Part shown: piece after piece, positions 11,188-22,404 of the stretch
How the letters are laid out: each line of letters starts with the position of its first letter
Numbering within the stretch: the stretch's first letter is position 1
NCBI GenBank assembly: GCA_033819885.1
Contig: JAQYUZ010000003.1
Coordinates: 62,001-126,000 of the forward strand
DNA length: 64,000 bases
Direction of reading: 5' to 3'
Source: Microbotryomycetes sp. JL201
Taxonomy: Eukaryota; Basidiomycota; Microbotryomycetes
Position numbers and translations under genes: made by a program
Notes under the pieces: model-generated
What the model was told of the DNA's origin: nothing
The model's input: the letters and a program-made list of their open reading frames with translations, nothing else
Databases searched by the model: none

Positions 11188-12212
11188 TCATTGGCGGGTA
11201 GGTGTGCTATCGGATCCGTATGAACGAGGTATTAGGGTCCAATCTTTCAGGATAGCAACGGCAGAATTCCGGCTTACAGTGTCGCTATATGCAGAGACGC
11301 CATCTCCGACAATTTGCGGTGAGATTGTGACAATGACAAGGTCTGACAAGCCTTGCGCGAGCACGTTCGAGATAACTTTGGCGCCACCCTCAATCATGAC
11401 AGACGATCCCAGGCTTGTCGATGACAATACTTGCTCGAGATTGAGATTGCCGTCTGTTGCCACGAACAAGAGGAATCGAGCGCAAAGAGTGCGAATTAGC
11501 GCAGAATTCCTTGCAAGTCTATAGAAGCAACGCGTACCCGAACCGGAGCACTCCTTGACAGTCACACCGAGCTTTTCAAGGCATTCTTTCGTTGTGAGTT
11601 TCGCGGCAGCTTGTTGGACGGAGCTCATGTCGTCTAAACAAAACACGGTCGGTCGAGGCATTGTTTGACGTTGGCCGTTGATGACGAGTTTCGCTGTCTC
11701 TGGCGTCCTCAGTTGCGAGTCTAGCACGATAGGACGAGGCTGTAGCTCGACAGGCAGCATTTCAGGTATTCTCGCTGCAGGCGCACGTTTCGACATGGTT
11801 AGTGGCGTCCGATCCCGGTGAGTGATTTGGCTCGTACCACTCAGTTGGGGATCGTCGTTCAGCACGGTGCCGATGCCAACCATGATTGAATCGTGTATTC
11901 TCCTCAGTCTGCCGCGACACTGCGTGTTTCAGTTGTATGCCTTTGGGCGTGCTCACGGAAGCGAAAGACTGACGCGTGAGTGACGCGCATGCTCTCGTCG
12001 CAGCTCAGTCGCAATTGCCGACCATTCTTGCCACTGATCTTGCCATCGAGCGACTGTGCATACGTCAGCGTCACGAACGCGCGCTCGCGTGTCGCGGCAG
12101 AGTCGATGCGCGCACGGCGCAGCGACTCCAGCGCACAAGGGTACACGCTCGCGAGCCACTCGTCGATCTGAGAGTCAATTGACGGAGGTCGACGCGCATC
12201 AGTCGATGCCAT
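11188..12212 (-). CDS. RIB7: 2,5-diamino-6-ribosylamino-pyrimidinone 5'-phosphate reductase
   Basis: Riboflavin-pathway reductase: uses NADPH to convert 2,5-diamino-6-(ribosylamino)-4(3H)-pyrimidinone 5'-phosphate to the ribitylamino form, the second step after GTP cyclohydrolase II in fungi. Three exons give 291 residues; introns are 11909-11973 and 11454-11537. Family motifs are the N-terminal FVTLTYAQSLDGKISGK, then RRIHDSIMVGIGTVLNDDPQL, and the C-terminal VMIEGGAKVISNVL and ISPQIVGDG. There is no deaminase domain, as expected for the fungal single-domain enzyme. The second intron is itself a multiple of three without stops, so a read-through form would be translatable, but splicing gives the family-like spacing. 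It lies 103 bp downstream of TRM5 on the same strand. Confidence 0.9.
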
Positions 12213-12315
12213 CACTGTCGGACAAGGACAGGAGAAAGCAGGTGCGCCCGCTAGAGGCCCGAGCGCGAATGCGCGCGCCGAATATAATCCGAGAACGAAA
12301 CAACAGTCGATCAAC

Positions 12316-14473
12316 CTAACCAGTCCACTCTACCATGTCCCTTGTCAATCTAAACTCGAGGCAGTACATTTCCTTCTTTGGCGCCACATCTCTAACGAAA
12401 CGCAGGTTGAAGCCTGGCGTTTGTGGTGTGACAGGCAGTCCCAATGAACGGCTCGCTCTCTGCACGCGTGGCCATGCAGAAGAACATTATCATCCATTGT
12501 CAGTCATGCTCATCGACGCAGCATTGCTTGTGAGCCAGCATTCGCGCTCACCTCGCAAATATCTTGCTCGGCGTGCTCGACGTCTTTGGTAAAGCAGTAG
12601 CAGTGGACCATTGGCAGTTTGTCGTATCCTCGCTCACTGACTGCGTCGCGCGCACTCGGGTCCATCTCGTACAGTGGCACATACAATCCTCGGTAAGCAT
12701 CAAGGAACTCGATCGCTGATGCCGGCAAGTTCATGACGAAATGATCAATGAGCCGTCTCGGAGGTCCAGAAGTCGGCGCAGTAGCCTTTTCGGCAATACT
12801 GAGCTGGTCCAAGCCGCTCGCCGCCTCGCCAACAGCTGAGCTCGATGCTCGCCCGGAAGCAGCTTGTTCGGCCGCTAATCGCTTTGCCTCGTTTCTTTGT
12901 CGCTGCAGCTTCTTTTGTTCGCGAGCGGTCAAAGGTGGAGAAAATGCGTCGAACGGCGTCCTCCACACGTCCAAAACGGATTGTCTGATCCAGTCTCGTC
13001 CATCTGCGTTACCCGTTCGCACGTTGCCTTGCACCTAGACCGTGCAATACGAATCGCAGGCTTTCTCAGCATGACTTGGACTTTCTCGGTGCCTGCATTT
13101 TTGACTTGCCTTGTTGATCTTGACGTTTTCAGCCAAAGCCTTGGCGCTCTCTGGGTTCAAATCACTGGCCATGACGGCGCACCCTTTCTTGCCCGCAGGA
13201 ACGGCAAATGGTCCTACGCCCGCGAAAGAGTCACAGACGACGTCGTCAGTCGTAAACATGTCGACAAGTTTGCCGTGTTCGGTCGACAACCGAGAATTCC
13301 AGTAAACTTTCGAAAAGTCAAATGTGAAAGAACATCCGCTTTCCGCCTGCACTTGTACAAAGGTATCAGACAAGTCGAGAATCACGAAAAACAAAGAAAG
13401 GGGGGAGCAGCAGGCCCGGCTGACCGTGTGTACGATAAAATCTTCGACGCCGGCGAGTACCTCCATTTTGAAGAACCGGAACTCGTTGTCGATCGTGTCG
13501 AGCTTGTTGACGACAGTCTTGACGGTCTTGTTTTTCTGGACGCGGCAACGCATGAGATTTCATTTCGCTCAAGATGTATGGGGGGACAGGACGCACATCG
13601 AGGATGACTTGGCCAATGAGGTGTCTATATGGAAGGTATTCGTCTCGGAGATTGAGGTGTGCTGGAGATGAACGCGCCGGAATCAGTAAATTTAGCTTGG
13701 GATGGAGTGTGCGTCAGAGAGATCGAACCAATGTGGCCGACCTGCGTGAACGAAGTCGGTGACTCGTCGAGCAGTGTCTCGGGCAGAATGGCCTGCAGGA
13801 TTTGATCTGCGTGGTACGAGATAAAGTAAACCAAAGGTGAGTCGTCAGACCAACGAGCGCGCTTTTGCCACCCACCGGCCGTCCAGTAGTCATAGTCGAG
13901 GCTAACTTGCTGTTGAACAATCTTGTAGCCCTCGTGCTGTTTGACAAAGTCTTGCATTTCTGTCGAATCTACAACGCGCGCTGTCTCAGGCACTGCCAAA
14001 GGATTGCTGGCGTTTCGACAAACCTTTGGCTTCTTCGGTGATAAGGACGATGCGGTACTGTGAGGACGAAGGGTCGCTGACAATTGGAGTCACTCTTGGC
14101 AGCCACAGAACATGTCTGCAGCGCGATGTCGCGGTTGATTGCATGGAAAAAGGGTTAACGAGCTGAACGCCTTCGCCGACAAAACTCTCGGGACGTGCAC
14201 GGGTACGATCGTTTAGCAGGCGACGTACTTTGCCAGGGGGCCTTTTGTAAACTTTGCCGAGTCTGGCGCGAGCAGTCTGACGCCATGCACGTCGAGCGTG
14301 GTCGTAAACAAGCTCTTGTCGATTGCGTCGAGTCCGCGGCGCACAGGCGGCGTCGGCGTCATGGCTGCGCGGTGTCTCGGGCCACGGTGCGTCATGGTAG
14401 TCGACAACAGTCTCTTGAAATCTGATGAACGGGCGAAGATGGGTTGACAGAGCAGCGTGCGAGCTGGGTGCAT
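12316..14473 (-). CDS. TRM5: tRNA (guanine-37 N1)-methyltransferase
   Basis: Methylates N1 of G37 next to the anticodon using S-adenosylmethionine, preventing +1 frameshifting. Nine exons give 519 residues. Introns are 14116-14228, 13981-14023, 13807-13875, 13662-13728, 13536-13596, 13347-13424, 13035-13109 and 12460-12551. Landmarks are FVKQHEGYKIV, SLDYDYWTADQIL, NLRDEYLPYRHLIGQVI, KVYWNSRL, the SAM site DSFAGVGPFAVPAGKKG and FVMNLPASAIEFL. Starting at the ATG of 14471-14473 adds MHPARTLLCQPIFARSSDFK, a basic, acid-poor lead that looks like a mitochondrial presequence. Dual cytosolic and mitochondrial Trm5 is known in yeast. A Lys/Gln/Ala-rich insert of about 60 residues lies before the NLPASA motif. 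The seventh intron has a GC donor (GCAAGT). Confidence 0.92.
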
Positions 14474-15125
14474 GCACTCGCGCGCTGCGGCGAAAGTCGA
14501 AAAAAAGCCGCAACCGACGTTTGACAGTTGCCTTCTTGCCAACTCGATTCGTCACTGGCGTGTTACTTTGCAGTGGCACCACGACTCGCTCAGGGCCGTT
14601 TTGGCGCCCAGACGATCCACAATGCTAGCCGCAATCGCATGCAGGTGAGCTCGTTTTCTTTTCACTGGTCGCTTTTCTGGGACGGGCGCGCATCCAAAAT
14701 GGTCATGGCAATGGCGACGGAGAAGACGAGATGTACAAAGATGACTGTCTATTTAGTTATCCCTGACTTAATCGGCTGTCCACCTCTCGAGGGGATTCGC
14801 CTGCGTGTCGAGGAAACACTCGCATTTGGTAAAGCAACACTGAGTACTCTCTCACGGCTCCGTCTGTCAGCAAGACCAATGTTCCGTTGGATGCGTGCAC
14901 GCTCGAGACGGTGGCCAAATCAGTGTTCGCGCGTCCCGCGCAGAATTCGCTGACATTCTTGCTCTGCATACTTTGCGTGCCATCTGTCGTGCTTTGTCTC
15001 GTGTGTGTAAAGTTCATGACTGCCTGTAACAATGTTATGCAAAATCCTGAACGCGTCTGTCTTGTCGTGCTTTTGAATTGCCGCGCACGTGACCTCGCCT
15101 CGCCCGTCTCGCTCGTCTCGCTGCA
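14474..15125. other. Divergent promoter region, TRM5 / small plus-strand gene
   Basis: A 652-bp head-to-head gap. It has no open frame with coding character and no repeat. I see nothing in it beyond presumptive promoters. Confidence 0.5.
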
Positions 15126-15687
15126 ATGTCGTTCGTCGATGCCGCGCTCGCACGTGTGCATGAAATCACAGAGGGCAAGATTGTGAGTTTGACCATCGCC
15201 ACTGCGAGTCGTGCATCCGTTCGGCCAGACGCTGACGAGCCTGGGCGCCCTTCGCGCTTGCACGTCCACCAGGACTATGTCGGCCAAGACAAGAGCGAGC
15301 AATACATGAAACGGATACTGTACTACACTGCAGTCAGTCGCTGTCCCGCCGCTTCATCTGCGGGCGCGCATTGACCTCGACATGTTCTCGCTCAACCGCG
15401 CACTTGAAACAGGTTGCATCATTCATCGTTGGCTTTTGCTTGCAGTCGCTCAAGACCGGATGTATCGTCTTTGCGATCGGGTTTTCGGCCTGCTGCCTCG
15501 TCCGTTGCTCATTCGCGGCACGAGAGATTCCAGCGAGGACATGGCTGACATTCTCACCTATATCCTTCAGATCGTCGTACCACCGCATGCGATGTACAAT
15601 AAACACCCAGTCAAGTGGCTCGGACCGCTCGACGACTATGGCGAGCCGGCGACAAGTGGCAAACCCTCGAAACTCAAATCAAGATAA
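15126..15687 (+). CDS. Small hypothetical protein, 3' exons unresolved
   Basis: I do not recognise this gene. Exon 1 (15126-15182, MSFVDAALARVHEITEGKI) and exon 2 (from 15273, DYVGQDKSEQYMKRILYYTA) are joined by a clean intron, 15183-15272, with GTGAGT and CACCAG. Beyond 15332 two readings compete. Splicing 15333-15412 leads into a hydrophobic frame (VASFIVGFCLQSLKTG). The other frame, ending at 15687 (CDRVFGLLPRPLLIRG, then HAMYNKHPVKWLGPLDDYGEP), looks more protein-like but I cannot join it with a strong donor. Length is about 110-150 residues either way. It may be a small membrane protein. The real transcript must be read from RNA. Confidence 0.35.
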
Positions 15688-15880
15688 ATCATGATCAACC
15701 CTCAAGCTTCGGTCTCTGTCTCTTTGCCCAGCTTTTCTGTTGTAAAAACTCGAATCGTCCTCTGAATTGTCCCCGAGACAAGTCTACAATACGGGTGGAT
15801 AGGCCCGACCAGGAACGAGATGCCCGAGACAGTTCCAAACGTGAATGCTACAATGCTACTCTGAAACAGTGTCCAATCCT

Positions 15881-18800
15881 CTATCGATCAAACGTCACGC
15901 CGTACCCTAGCCTCAAAAAACTGTCGACGAGCTGAGCATCCTTCGCTTGATCACGTGTTAGGTAAATATAAACGACATCCTTCATCGCCTCGTTCTGGAC
16001 GACCGGTACTCCTTGAGGCAATTGCGCACCAGGCAACGTCAAGTCTACATGCGTCATCGTCGTCCTCGTTGCCATTGCCCTCGTCGAGACGGCGTCAAAG
16101 TCAGAAATCGACGAACGGCAAGCGGCTGGGGAAGCGAACGCCAAGGTCGCGTGTTGTTCTTGCTGCGATTGAAATGAAAGTTGACGCTCAGGGTTGTCGA
16201 GCTCAAACTGTAACGTCCTCATGTGATCGTCATCGACAGCCATGCGCGAGGCGGCGTCTGCTCCTATTTGGGACGGCACGTTGAACGAGAATGTCGACTC
16301 GTCTACGCCGATGGGTAAACCAACGTAATGCGGTGCAGGATCTAACGAATGAAAGTGGTGATGAGACGGCCTTGGAGCAGCGAGTCGAGCGATCGAATCC
16401 TGACGACCTCGCAAAGTCGCGTCAGAGCCTCGAAGAGTTTGACGCCGCCATGACCATGGGTTAAACGGAGACGGTTCTTGCTCGCCAAATTGCTTTGGCG
16501 CTTGATGCATGTGTTCAACCGCCGTCACGTCACCAAATGCAGGTGCATGATGTTGCAGCTTCATAGATTGTGCGACAGACTGGGCGTGCGTTAGAGGTTC
16601 GAACGAGCCACCGAACGCAGCAGAATTGATGGGTGGGTGGTCAGGAATCGCAACGGTTGCGGATACAGACGACTCTTGCGTTTCTTGACTGTCGTGTGTC
16701 GCCAGAACGGTTGCTGGAGGCGATCGAAAATACTCTTGCGATCCAACGTGAAATGTCGAGCCCGGATCAAGCATCTGGGCACCAAACTCGGCAAACGAAT
16801 GACTTTGCATCCAGAGCTTATGAGGAGCTTCCGGATCCAGTTGTCGTCCAGCAGAATTTGATATAGACAATGGTCCGGATTTGTCAGAGTTGTCGCTCGC
16901 GGCTGAGCCAGGCCGAGAAGCTGAGCAACTCGACTTTGTCGTCGACCAACTAGAATTGCTCGTTGCCGTCCAAGGCCGACCGGATTCGTCACTAGCGTCA
17001 TCCACTGCCATGCTCAAATCCTGCATGTCCATCGCAGGGCATCCACCATCGTCGGCGTCCTCTGACAACGATCGCAGAGTCGCGAGCGGGTCAAAGAGGT
17101 CAACAAAGTCCTGCTTGAAAGGTTCAGCCGTCAACACAGACAAGTAGTCTGGTTCGACCGAGAAGACGGTTGCGTTCGCAGTTGCAGAGCTTGAGACTGG
17201 CGTCACGATGCCGGAAGCTAGAAAGACTTGAGCGTCAGCAACCGACATCACGTACTCGATATAAATTGACGGACCGATCGACGTATCGCTCTTTGATGTC
17301 AGGGAAGACTGACCCGTTTTGGCTTCCACCTCGTCTACGCCCCATCTGCCCAGCGAGAATCGTCGTCCGTACGCCTGACCGTCAAACGTTGGAGCGATCG
17401 GGGAAATGAGCATCAAGTCTGCCCTGACGTTCGGAACGAAATCGGACTTGACCGCGGTTGTCGTAGCGTCCGACAAGTCGGGCGTCAACGTCGTTGCCGA
17501 TTCTACAAAGGTGGACGATGAGACGAGTTCGATCGTTCCTCGTCGACGCATGCCCATCACCAATGATTGCCGTCGCCACCGATCTGAAGTAGGAGAAGAC
17601 GTGATTGAAAATCTTGCGCGCAGATTCGGCAATGTCGTCAAATTGGAAAAAGCTCCGCTGGACGTGGCTTTGGGCGTCACATCGATATCGGGGCTGGCCT
17701 CTTGTCGGAGTGCAGTGCCAAAAGTAAACGAAGCCAACTGAGTCGCCGTATCGTCAGAACGAGTCGTCGAACCCGGCTTCATCGGTGAAGGCAAGCGGTA
17801 GATGCTGCTGAAAGTCGGTGCGTCGAGCTCGAGTGGCGCCGGCGGAGCTTTCCGGCCCCTGCTAGCCGAAGTTGAGCGAGACATTGGTGAACAAGCGGCG
17901 CTCGGATCAAGACTGGGCGACGATTGAGGTACTGCCCGAGCTCCGGCTGCAATCGCAGCGGCTTCGACAACTTTTCGAACGTGAGTTTGTAGAAGGCCGC
18001 GGTTGTCGAGATCAGTCACGTGCTTGAATTGCTCAGAGTCGTACTCTGGGTGAGTCGAAGTCGAATGTGTATATACGCTTGGCTGCTCGTTGACATTGTG
18101 TCCTGCAGGAACACCGTCACTCACTGCCAGGACTGCGTCAACTTGAAAACTCACCTGCAGGTTGGGTCTTTCTCTGCCTAGGTTGCTTGCGCTTGACGAA
18201 TTTGCCCGTTTTGGCAGGCTGAATCTTGCAAGGCAGCGATGGGTAAGGTGGTGGTAAATCTGGTTCGCCTTGCATTGCCTTTCGAAGCGTCTCAAACGTC
18301 CAGGGCTTTCTATGCTGAACGTGGATCGCGTTGGCAGGGTCCAGCATACTCACTGGTGAGACAGGTTGGGGCTCAATTGGCTCAGGCAGCAGAGATGTTG
18401 GCACGTTTGCTGATGGGGACAAGGGTGCGGTGAACGAAAAAACAGTCGCAGCAGGCGGCGAGGCTTGAAGGTTTTTTGGGTCATCTGAAGGAGACGGGAC
18501 CGTATCGACTACCAAGGGTGCAGAAGCCGCATCTACGGCCTCTGACGCCGTCGATTTGGCTCCCGCCAGCAACTCTGACGCCACCTTCGCGCATACCTCT
18601 TGCACCACGCGGTCTCGCCTTTTCGTCCGAGAAGTCGTCTTTCTGACCTGCTCCTTGTTGCGAAAGACCGGCTTGTACCGGTATTCTGGGTACATTTGGG
18701 CGTGCTCTCGCTTCTTGCGCTTGGCCAAGTCTTCCCAGTAAGTCCTGTCGGGTACGCTCAGATTCTTCCATAAATGGCTGACAATACGTGAAATGTGACG

Positions 18801-19520
18801 ATGATCAAGAATGTTGAGGCTGGCGAGTTGTTCGGCAGTAGGTTTACCAGGCGGATCGATGCCGTTATGGTCCGCCATTGACCGGGTTGGCGCGCTGCAG
18901 AACGCTCGAAACAGAATGAAAGCGTTCGGGGGTCGCTTGATGTGTCCTTCGGCCATCTTGCGACGATGTGACCGCTTCTGAACACCTGCATTGTCTCGCG
19001 AAGAAGTGGAAGTCTCCCTCGAACGAACGGTGCCCGAGCTATCGCCTGCGGATGAGGACCGCTTGCTAGACTTTCTACTAGCGCCCGGCTTCCAATCTTG
19101 GTCCCCCTGATCGTCTGCACCGTCATCTCCATCTTCGTCCTGATTCGCCACGTCTTCGGCAGTCGATCCGATTACTCGCTCGCCCAAAGCCGTTTTCGAT
19201 TCGCTCCCGACAAAGCTCGAATGGCTCGTCATTGTCGCTGATCGAACTCGACGTTGCTGTTCTGTGGACGTGCTGTTCTCTCGAGACCTATCGGTCGAGG
19301 GAGAATCATGCCTGTGATTTGCATGTGTCGACATTGGACCCGGTTGGGCGTTTGGTGGCGCGAAAGGCGAAGGCGCGAACGAGGGAGACGATCCAGTCAA
19401 TGCCGTCTCGAGGTTTTCGCAGGCCATCATTTGCTCCGATCCTGGTGTCAAATCATCCTTGCGTGGCGTTTGCGGCTCGACGGGCAAGCTTAGAGCCATT
19501 GGGACACTTGCAGCTTCCAT
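15881..19520 (-). CDS. Very large HMG-box transcription factor
   Basis: Two exons with one intron (18103-18154) give 1,195 residues. A sequence-specific HMG box of the fungal MATA/Rox1/Prf1 class lies at about residues 190-285. It opens HIKRPPNAFILFRAFC and continues RHISRIVSHLWKNLSVPDRTYWEDLAKRKKREH and YPEYRYKPV. The loop after helix 1 is longer than usual (SAPTRSMADHNGIDPPGKPT). The N-terminus is Ser/Thr-rich with an acidic stretch (NQDEDGDDGADDQGDQDW), and most of the 900-residue C-terminal part is disordered with SP/TP sites. The start is the first ATG in frame, at 19518-19520; an upstream exon is possible. Factors of this class control mating or filamentation in basidiomycetes, but target and role cannot be read from sequence. 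The 3' 740 residues lie in one uninterrupted exon, unlike neighbouring genes. Confidence 0.8.
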
Positions 19521-20531
19521 ACCCGTCCGACCAGGATGAGCTGTGCGCAAGGCGCTGCCCGGCACAGATAAAACTGAAAGCAATCCAATGTGTCATTACT
19601 GCTGGCCTCCGGGATACCAGAAGAGGCTCATGACTTGTTGGACGCACCCCGAATCGACTCGGAGAACAATGGCAAAGTTGCGCAATCTCACGCCGGACCC
19701 AATCCAAACCGTGTCTCGAAAGTTGTAAAAGCTACTTGCGTGCCTGCTGACTTGATGCAGGATTGAACTGTGGTCGTACAAGAACAATGAAAGAACAAAG
19801 GGCAAGAGCACGGACCTCGCAAGCGGCGGTGTGTGGAGGCACGGGGGGTTTACTTGTGCGCACGCGAAAGCTTCGAGCCTGTGCTGCGCATTTATCGGTT
19901 CCGTGACGCGCTCCGGACGTTTCTCGACGCCCAAAATCAGATTAGAGAAAAAGGGGAAGACGAAAATTCTTCTCCATAAAAGTCTTGTAGGACGACAGCA
20001 AGATTTGTTGGTACATTGATGTGAATCACAGACATGCGTTGGGGTGGTTTTGGCTGATGCACCATTGTTCTGCCGGGACTCGTCGGCCGGTCGTCGCGCG
20101 AGAACAAAAGGTGAAACATGAAACAGAGAGGCCCGAGCTTTGTCCATTGAGCAGCCGCTCGGGATTGTCCGAGGCTTGGCGTCGCAGTAGTCTGGCAATG
20201 CACGTTGTTCATAATGAGCGTATCGCGAGAATGGGTACTCGACCAAGAACTACCTCGAAGCAGCTGCGAATCTTTCGCAAGACTTTACCATGATTGCGAG
20301 TCTCGCGACGAGACCACGAGACTGATACTCAGAGCCAGCATCGCACCATAACAAACATGTTGGGAATAGCATGTCGAGATTATCAGGCTCGTAAACAGCG
20401 CAATCCGCAGCTCATACAGGCCACGCGAGCTATTGCCAGAAGGGCAATGGCGCAGCCAGCCGTGCCGTGCTCGGCAAATTGTACATCATCAAGCTGAGTT
20501 TGCAATACGCTGGAGCTAGTGTAACGCCCGT
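19521..20531. other. Leader and promoter of HMG-box gene
   Basis: About 1 kb between the PRE9 stop and the HMG-factor ATG. A minus-strand open frame of about 216 codons (19596-20246) runs through it, but its Cys/His/Arg/Phe-rich translation and lack of introns look non-coding. A long 5' leader for a regulatory gene would fit. Confidence 0.45.
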
Positions 20532-22260
20532 CTATGCTACTTCCTCTGGCGTTTTTCTCAAACCCTCTTTTTCGAGCACTGTTGAGGTCAAAATACATGT
20601 TAGCCGTTTGGACATGACGCCAATGCATGATGACGACTTGCATGCGTCAATCTCGGCAGGCTTGAATATGTGCGCCTTGGGCAATCCAGTTTGTGCATCC
20701 AACGTCAACGTCGCAATTTCCACTGCCAGCCCGTGATAGGATGCAATCAGCCAAAATTCCGCACACGGCGTCTCAACATACACTTTTCAGAATCCAAAGT
20801 CGTTGAATCCATCGTCTTGCTGAGCACCTTGAGTGCAAGTCCGAGACTTTCGTCAAGGCCCATGTCGTCTCGGTAGTCTTGTCGCAGCAGACTCTGAGCT
20901 GTAGAGTTGTTTGCGCCGATACATGTCGCCTTCCAACCAGAATAGTTGCCTGACGGATCAGACGCGTACAGTTGGAATTGGTGGTGAGGGTCGTGACCGG
21001 CGAACAAGAACGAAACGCCGAAAGGTCGCAAGCCTGCAGGGACTTGGATGAACGAGCTGTCACTGTAATGACTGCCACCGTACTCACCTCCAAACTGCGT
21101 GTAGCCCTGCTTCATGTCGCACAATCGCTGAACGAGTTGCTCAACAGGCATGTCTTCGTTATATGATGCCAGGTGAGACTGTATAGTACGATGACGTTGA
21201 ATCACTCCCGTGCCTATCTGCGATCAACACGGGATACTTACTTGCGCCGCATTCCTGCAATAATTGACGAGTGAGTTTGCGTCGGCGTTATAGCCTGCTA
21301 CGCCAGAAATGACGTTGCTAAGCGATCCGGACGAAGTCAGCCACAGTCACGAACAATATGCAGCACCCAACTGACCCATTAACGAGGAATAGCTTTTCGC
21401 TACTGCCCTTCTCCTTCTCCAATAACTTGCTCGTCACCTTCTTTTCTGCAGCCAAGACAATACCAGCTCGCTGAGGTCCAGGATATTTGCGTTCTCGTTC
21501 AGCCTTTGCCTCTTCTTCTTTCTTCTTCTGTGCCTCTGTCTTTGCAGGTGCGGAAGGGGCAGAGGTGGTAGACGAGCTTGCTGTCGCGGCTCCTTCAGTG
21601 TCGACGGCCATGGCGTCAGTCGACTCTGCGGCCGTCACGAACGGCTTGGCAGACGGTCCAGGTGCTAGAATGCCGACGACCGTACCTGCGTTGTCTGCAG
21701 AACGAGTAAAGCACAAGCATCAGTCCGCAATGTAGCACGGATCGGCATCGCGAACGATTCATTTGAGTCATAGTCGAGCGAAATCGATCAATGGTCGCGT
21801 CGGCTTGTAGGAAAGTGCAATCAAGTGCACGGGTGTGGATGATGACGCGTTCGCTACAATCTGCGTCTTTGACGCGGCAGGAGCCGCAGCGGCGGCTAGC
21901 AGCAGAGTCCTGGTTGCCAACGAAGCGTCTGCCTGCTCGCTGAGAATTCTTCTCGCTTGGTCCGTACACCGTTGTCGGTTGACGCGTCGTCTCGCCGATC
22001 CTCAACTTGACGCTGACGCAGCCGACATGCCCTACGTCACTTACTGATACTTTCGAGCGCATACTCGACTTGGTACAATCTGCCCTCCGGCGAGAAGATG
22101 GTCTGCAGACGAATCAAGCAAACAGGCAGCACGGAGCGTCGTCAGCGGACACAGTCCGTGTAGGTCACACAGCTGGCAGCAGACTGGTCGGTGGCGCAAG
22201 CGATGCGAGAGCGTGTGTAGCAAGTCTACTTACCGTGCGCGAATCGTACCGGCGTGACAT
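20532..22260 (-). CDS. PRE9: 20S proteasome alpha subunit (yeast alpha3, human alpha4) with insert
   Basis: Structural alpha-ring subunit of the 20S core. Eight exons give 313 residues, about 55-60 more than usual. Introns are 22103-22233, 21695-22044, 21318-21375, 21179-21241, 21034-21096, 20723-20781 and 20579-20641. The alpha signature is intact ([28 protein letters not shown]), as are [56 protein letters not shown] and [18 protein letters not shown]. Between residues 39 and 106, where the family normally has only a short turn, lies a low-complexity stretch rich in Ala/Ser/Thr then Lys/Glu ([20 protein letters not shown]). It is in frame, without a good internal intron. The last intron has a GC donor (GCAAGT). 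The final exon encodes [15 protein letters not shown]. Confidence 0.92.
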
Positions 22261-22404
22261 GTTGCCGAGGACGTGTTTAGAAGCTGAGCCCGCGCACGAG
22301 CCGCTCGGCGGACCACATCGCTCAAGATCAGACAATGCAGTACAACATTCTACGAAACATTACAATCAACTTCAAAACCTCCCCTGACGCCCCTCAAAAC
22401 AAGC

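Noticed and set aside
19596-20246. Minus-strand frame of 216 codons upstream of the HMG factor
   Set aside because: No ATG in a convincing context, no family motif, composition unlike the neighbouring genes; more likely leader.
21616-22062. Open frame inside the 350-bp PRE9 intron
   Set aside because: Overlaps coding sequence in another frame and continues into the intron; no motif.
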